DNA of 50,871 nucleotides, from NCBI GenBank assembly GCA_016760525.1, contig JAESUW010000121.1:1-50871 (forward strand). The letters are read 5' to 3'. The notes beneath the pieces were generated by a model that did not search any database, was not told the DNA's origin, and saw nothing but the letters and a program-made list of their open reading frames with translations. The number at the start of each line of letters is the position of its first letter. Position 1 is the stretch's first letter. This document shows, one piece after another, positions 49,787-50,871 of this stretch. The stretch comes from Labilibaculum sp. Its GTDB lineage: Bacteria; Bacteroidota; Bacteroidia; Bacteroidales; Marinifilaceae. The translations under genes and the position numbers were made by a program.

Positions 49787-50392
49787 TTATTCGTTTTCTA
49801 ATTTTGATTCTTTCATATATTCTTGTAACCAATCCGGCACAGGACTTTCGGGTAGTGGAACTCTGGCATTTGGTACACTAGACAGACTATTTACCCTTCC
49901 GTGCGGCACCTCTCTGTGGCACTCCCAGCATACACGATCTTGTGTATTATGGGCATGATTTGGTACCTGTGCTGCTAGTTTTGGATCAGTTAAAGTTCGA
50001 CTGTGGCAACGAATGCAATTGTTGTGAACTACCTTCTTGCCTTCCTCCAAAATAAAAATTACTTCCGGTTCCATTCGCAGGGCAAACATACTAGCATGTC
50101 GCAAGCCATCTTTAGCCTTAAAATAATACTTATTAAATACATTATTATGCGGAACATGACAATCGTTACAAGTAGCTACTTCGCGATGGGAACTATGCTG
50201 GTAAGTGGCAAATTGCGGTGCCATAACATGGCAGTTCACACAAGTCTCAGGATTATCGGACAAGTACGATGCAGCCTTTGACAGGTAAAGCACATAAAAA
50301 CCTAGTCCAACAAATATTCCCAGAGACACCAAAACCGGTAGTTTCCATTGTGGAGGTGGTGTTAGAAATTTGAATAGTTTTCTCATTAGCAA
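49787..50392 (-). CDS. nrfH: NrfH-type tetrahaem quinol dehydrogenase small subunit
   Basis: 201 aa; N-terminal TM, four CXXCH motifs (CVNCH, CNDCH, CIRCH, CWECH), directly upstream of nrfA. Confidence 0.95.
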   Translation of the reverse strand: MLMRKLFKFLTPPPQWKLPVLVSLGIFVGLGFYVLYLSKAASYLSDNPETCVNCHVMAPQFATYQHSSHREVATCNDCHVPHNNVFNKYYFKAKDGLRHASMFALRMEPEVIFILEEGKKVVHNNCIRCHSRTLTDPKLAAQVPNHAHNTQDRVCWECHREVPHGRVNSLSSVPNARVPLPESPVPDWLQEYMKESKLENE

Positions 50393-50423
50393 AAGTTTTG
50401 AAATATAGGGTTTGCTTTTGGCA

Positions 50424-50871
50424 TTATTTTTTTAAGAAATCAGGAGTAAAAACAAGCATTACCCATCCCCAGTTCTGAGTTTCATCTTTATCACCACCTT
50501 TTAGTGCTTGCATTGAATCGGCAGCAAACATATGAGAATAACCTGCTTTAAATAATACATTGCTGGAATATTTGTAAGCAATAGAAAGATCTACCTCAGT
50601 ACCTAAATATTTATCCTGCTTCTCTGTTCCACTATACAAATCAGCCTGTGATGAAAAAAAATGAATAGCCGAAGCAAAAGACCACTGATTTTTCCCATAG
50701 TTCAATCCACAATAAATATCCTGAAGACCTACATTTCCAACGTGGTTTCCCACATAGAAATAATCCATATGACCATTGAATTTATGATTGGTTCCAAACA
50801 GAGGAGTAAATGAATTATTGTCTTCTAATTCTGTGTCGTCTGTTCCGGATAGCATTTCAATTCCTACATTA
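50424..50871 (-). CDS. C-terminal part of an outer-membrane beta-barrel protein (alginate-export/porin-like), partial at right edge
   Basis: Open in frame to the window end (..NVGIEMLSGTDD..); alternating amphipathic strands, ends WGWVMLVFTPDFLKK. The 50855 start in the track is probably internal. Confidence 0.75.
   Translation of the reverse strand, partial: NVGIEMLSGTDDTELEDNNSFTPLFGTNHKFNGHMDYFYVGNHVGNVGLQDIYCGLNYGKNQWSFASAIHFFSSQADLYSGTEKQDKYLGTEVDLSIAYKYSSNVLFKAGYSHMFAADSMQALKGGDKDETQNWGWVMLVFTPDFLKK

Noticed and set aside
50424-50855. Complete 143-aa gene as given in the ORF track
   Set aside because: The frame stays open to the window edge and the start Met is inside a barrel sequence; treated as a partial C-terminus.
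1-50871. CRISPR array, integrase/transposase, prophage or toxin-antitoxin locus
   Set aside because: No regularly spaced direct repeats and no recognisable recombinase, phage or TA proteins were seen. The single tRNA has no adjacent integrase or evident duplicated 3' end.

Overview
The window is an AT-rich Bacteroidota chromosome segment (Bacteroidales / Marinilabiliales-like by protein content) and is mostly conventional coding sequence. From left to right: (i) the N-terminal ~2,400 codons of a giant secreted modular surface protein on the minus strand, running off the left edge and absent from the ORF track; (ii) a secreted protein built from three diverged repeats; (iii) a MacB/FtsX-type ABC exporter operon (HlyD adaptor, permease, ATPase, permease, small ORF) divergent from a sigma54 response regulator and a histidine kinase with almost no periplasmic loop; (iv) rex, tRNA-Val(TAC), folC, phoH-like, ppx/gppA-like, mtaB, inositol monophosphatase family, acyltransferase, GT2, an SMR exporter, and murF; (v) a type IX secretion/gliding block (gldJ, porU, porV), followed by ispF, a CoA-binding protein, thioredoxin-like, zinc-ribbon, Nif3-like, MerR, M23 peptidase, and alaS; (vi) a DUF5684-like membrane protein; (vii) ccsA/ccsB and nrfA/nrfH, with the C-terminus of an outer-membrane beta-barrel protein at the right edge. 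The observations most worth a second look are: the FtsX exporter/two-component module with a visible sigma54 -24/-12 element, a 29-bp exact repeat shared by the exporter operon gap and the porV 5' region, a pair of 27-bp terminator hairpins that are exact reverse complements and bracket one small gene, the giant modular surface protein, and the three-repeat secreted protein. No CRISPR array, transposase or prophage was seen. All family calls come from reading motifs in the translations; no searches were run.
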